Of a stretch of DNA of 64,000 bases, positions 62,701 to 64,000 are shown one piece after another. The first letter of the stretch is position 1. Each line of letters opens with the position of its first letter. The position numbers and the translations under genes are program-made. The notes beneath the pieces are model-generated. The model was given only the letters and a program-made list of their open reading frames with translations, made no database searches and was not told where the DNA came from. The stretch is from Sphaerulina vaccinii (taxonomy: Eukaryota; Ascomycota; Dothideomycetes; Mycosphaerellales; Mycosphaerellaceae): assembly GCA_022570795.1 (NCBI GenBank), contig JAKUDP010000006.1, positions 1,612,001-1,676,000 on the forward strand, read 5' to 3'.

Positions 62701-64000
62701 ACTTTTCGGTGCGCGGATCCGGAGTCCAAAGAAGTGCCAAGGGCTGCTGTTTAGCTTGCGTGCGGCGCACGTAGCGAGCAATTGCATATCCAATGTCAAT
62801 ACCACCCAGTGTTAAATCTGCGACCAACGCGGCCCAGCCCACCCAAGGAATGAATCTCTTGAGCAGTTTCAAGATACCGAAGAATGATCTGCGACTTATC
62901 AGCCACTAGCATCAGACTACCCATCTTCGCGGCAGAATAACACTCACACAGTGAAGCAGCTGAGGATCTCTTTAAACACGCCAGAGTCGTAGATAAAGTA
63001 TGCGAAGTCCACAGCCCCATTGACTAGTGGCCCCACTCCTTTATTCCGGATGTCTTTGGCTGCTGCAAATAATTTCTGAAGCATGCCAGCCGCTTGAACG
63101 CCTTTCTTGCCAAAAAATCTGTAGAAGACATTAGCTAGCTTTGCCTTCTTTACCTTAAGTCCAGCTAGAGTATCAATCACAATAAAGATCACTGCAGCGG
63201 CGCAATCTAGGAGTTCGAACCACTCTCCAGCCTGGTCCAGGAGACCTTGGAAGAAAGGAGTGTCATCATTTTCCGCAGACGCTGAAGCTGATGCCGAAAG
63301 TCCGCTGCTGGCCGCTGCTGAGAACATGATATTGGAGAAAGTCCCCAATGCAGTTGTTGAGCCTGCATCGTCCCGACGCAGGTTAGCCCTCTCGACCAAG
63401 TGAAATCTGGTAACGCGATGCATGGCAGCGAAAACCTGCGCGGGCTCGATGTGGCAGGCTACATCTTGCTGATATTCAGTTTGAGCCGAACAACGAATCT
63501 CGCTGTTTTGAGTAAGATCCGCCGGAACAAGTGAATCCAGGTCGGCGTACCTTTCTGCAATCAGCTGAGCCCAGTCAGAGCCATCGTACCGGCGAGCAAT
63601 ACTTACAGATCAAGTACATTCATGTCCTCTTGCTCGAAAGTTGGATCGTAAAGCTTGGACACGGTTTCTTCAGACAAAACAGCTTTCCAGAGACGAGAAA
63701 GCTTGATGTATCCGAGCCAGTTATTCTGCGTCTTCATCGGCAGTCTGGCCGCATGAGCCTCGGGGCTCCATTTCGTGCAGCTTGCGCCCAGGAGAAGAGG
63801 GTACTGGCTGTTTATAGCCGACTTTTGTGGAGTGACAGGCCAGGTGAGATATTCGAGTAGCTGATTGTTCAGAAACACGCTAATTCCTCCTGCTGCCACG
63901 TTGACAACGAGATGATACCACTTCGCGACGTCGGGATCAACTGCATCGAGAGCACCAATCCACGGGTGAAGCGGAGCCTGTGGCAATCGTACATGCAGAA
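59742..64000 (-). CDS. LamG-like/ComEC-type metallo-beta-lactamase fusion protein (5' end outside the window)
   Basis: Model complement(join(59742..60521,60579..60883,60943..61605,61666..62224,62309..62888,62948..63550,63607..>64000)), about 1,294 residues visible; all six junctions agree in phase, introns 56-60 bases apart from one of 84. Order of parts: a LamG/concanavalin-like end (WYHLVVNVAAGGISVFLNNQ, then PLLLGASC and WLGYIKLSRLWKAVLS); a helical stretch with a hydrophobic AAAVIFIVIDTLAGL; FIPWVGWAALVADLTLGGID; a beta-rich domain; and a metallo-beta-lactamase fold with VTIFMCNAGTGDAFYIHH, TMIIDGGHS, MVTHQDNDHINGI (H-x-D-x-D-H), LWTGDAG and MKVPHHGSS. The C-terminal 400 residues have WILDGHAAMRA and a beta-rich end without known family. 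The HxDxDH, TGDA and HHGS set is that of ComEC/Rec2-type MBL domains. The substrate is unknown. Confidence 0.78.

Overview
The window is nuclear DNA of a filamentous ascomycete fungus. Introns are short (48-70 bases, GT-AG with CTRAC-type branch sites), proteins are fungal in type (HET-domain protein, TRI12-like and DHA1 drug pumps, GPR1/FUN34/YaaH transporter, PAM17, RRS1), genes lie on both strands, and intergenic spaces are a few hundred bases. The F-box family (LQQALFF motif) and the general protein set suggest a Dothideomycete, perhaps of the Mycosphaerella group; that placement is inference. I saw no rRNA, convincing tRNA, CRISPR, or recognisable transposon. Exon joins were built by hand; nearly every multi-exon model closes in frame with a length divisible by three.

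Layout. 0.7-10.3 kb: a heterokaryon-incompatibility protein, an AIF/AMID-like flavoprotein, a large membrane glycoprotein, an acyl-thioesterase-like protein and a 95-residue zinc-finger/coiled-coil protein. 11.8-15.4 kb: a TRI12-like efflux pump, a DUF302 protein and a PQ-loop membrane protein. 15.6-32.3 kb has many ubiquitin-related genes: a ubiquitin-fold protein, proteasome subunit alpha-3 (PRE10/PSMA3), a UBA-UAS-UBX protein, a ULD protein and a RAD60/ESC2-like protein with two SUMO-like domains, mixed with hypothetical genes. 32.8-43.6 kb: an F-box-like protein, a KAT8-type hydrolase with a degenerate partial copy beside it, a probable mitochondrial protein with a fresh 52-bp duplication at its start codon, an acetate/ammonia-type transporter, an orphan 536-residue protein and a zinc alcohol dehydrogenase.

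43.7-55.7 kb is a cluster of five F-box paralogues, all on the minus strand, interrupted by a frame-broken NTF2-like gene, PAM17, a secreted multi-copy peptide precursor (48.9-50.1 kb) and a membrane RING protein. 56.3-64 kb: RRS1, a DHA1 drug pump, and the 3' part of a very large multi-exon gene that joins a LamG-like domain to a ComEC-type metallo-beta-lactamase fold and runs off the window.

The best candidate for an unusual system is the peptide precursor at 48.9-50.1 kb. It has a signal peptide, five near-identical disulfide-type peptides with an alpha-pheromone-like C-x3-G-x2-C core, most of them preceded by runs of X-Ala/X-Pro dipeptides, and then a second array of eight RYQGRVGA units with single-Arg sites. 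The second is the LamG-metallo-beta-lactamase fusion at the right edge.
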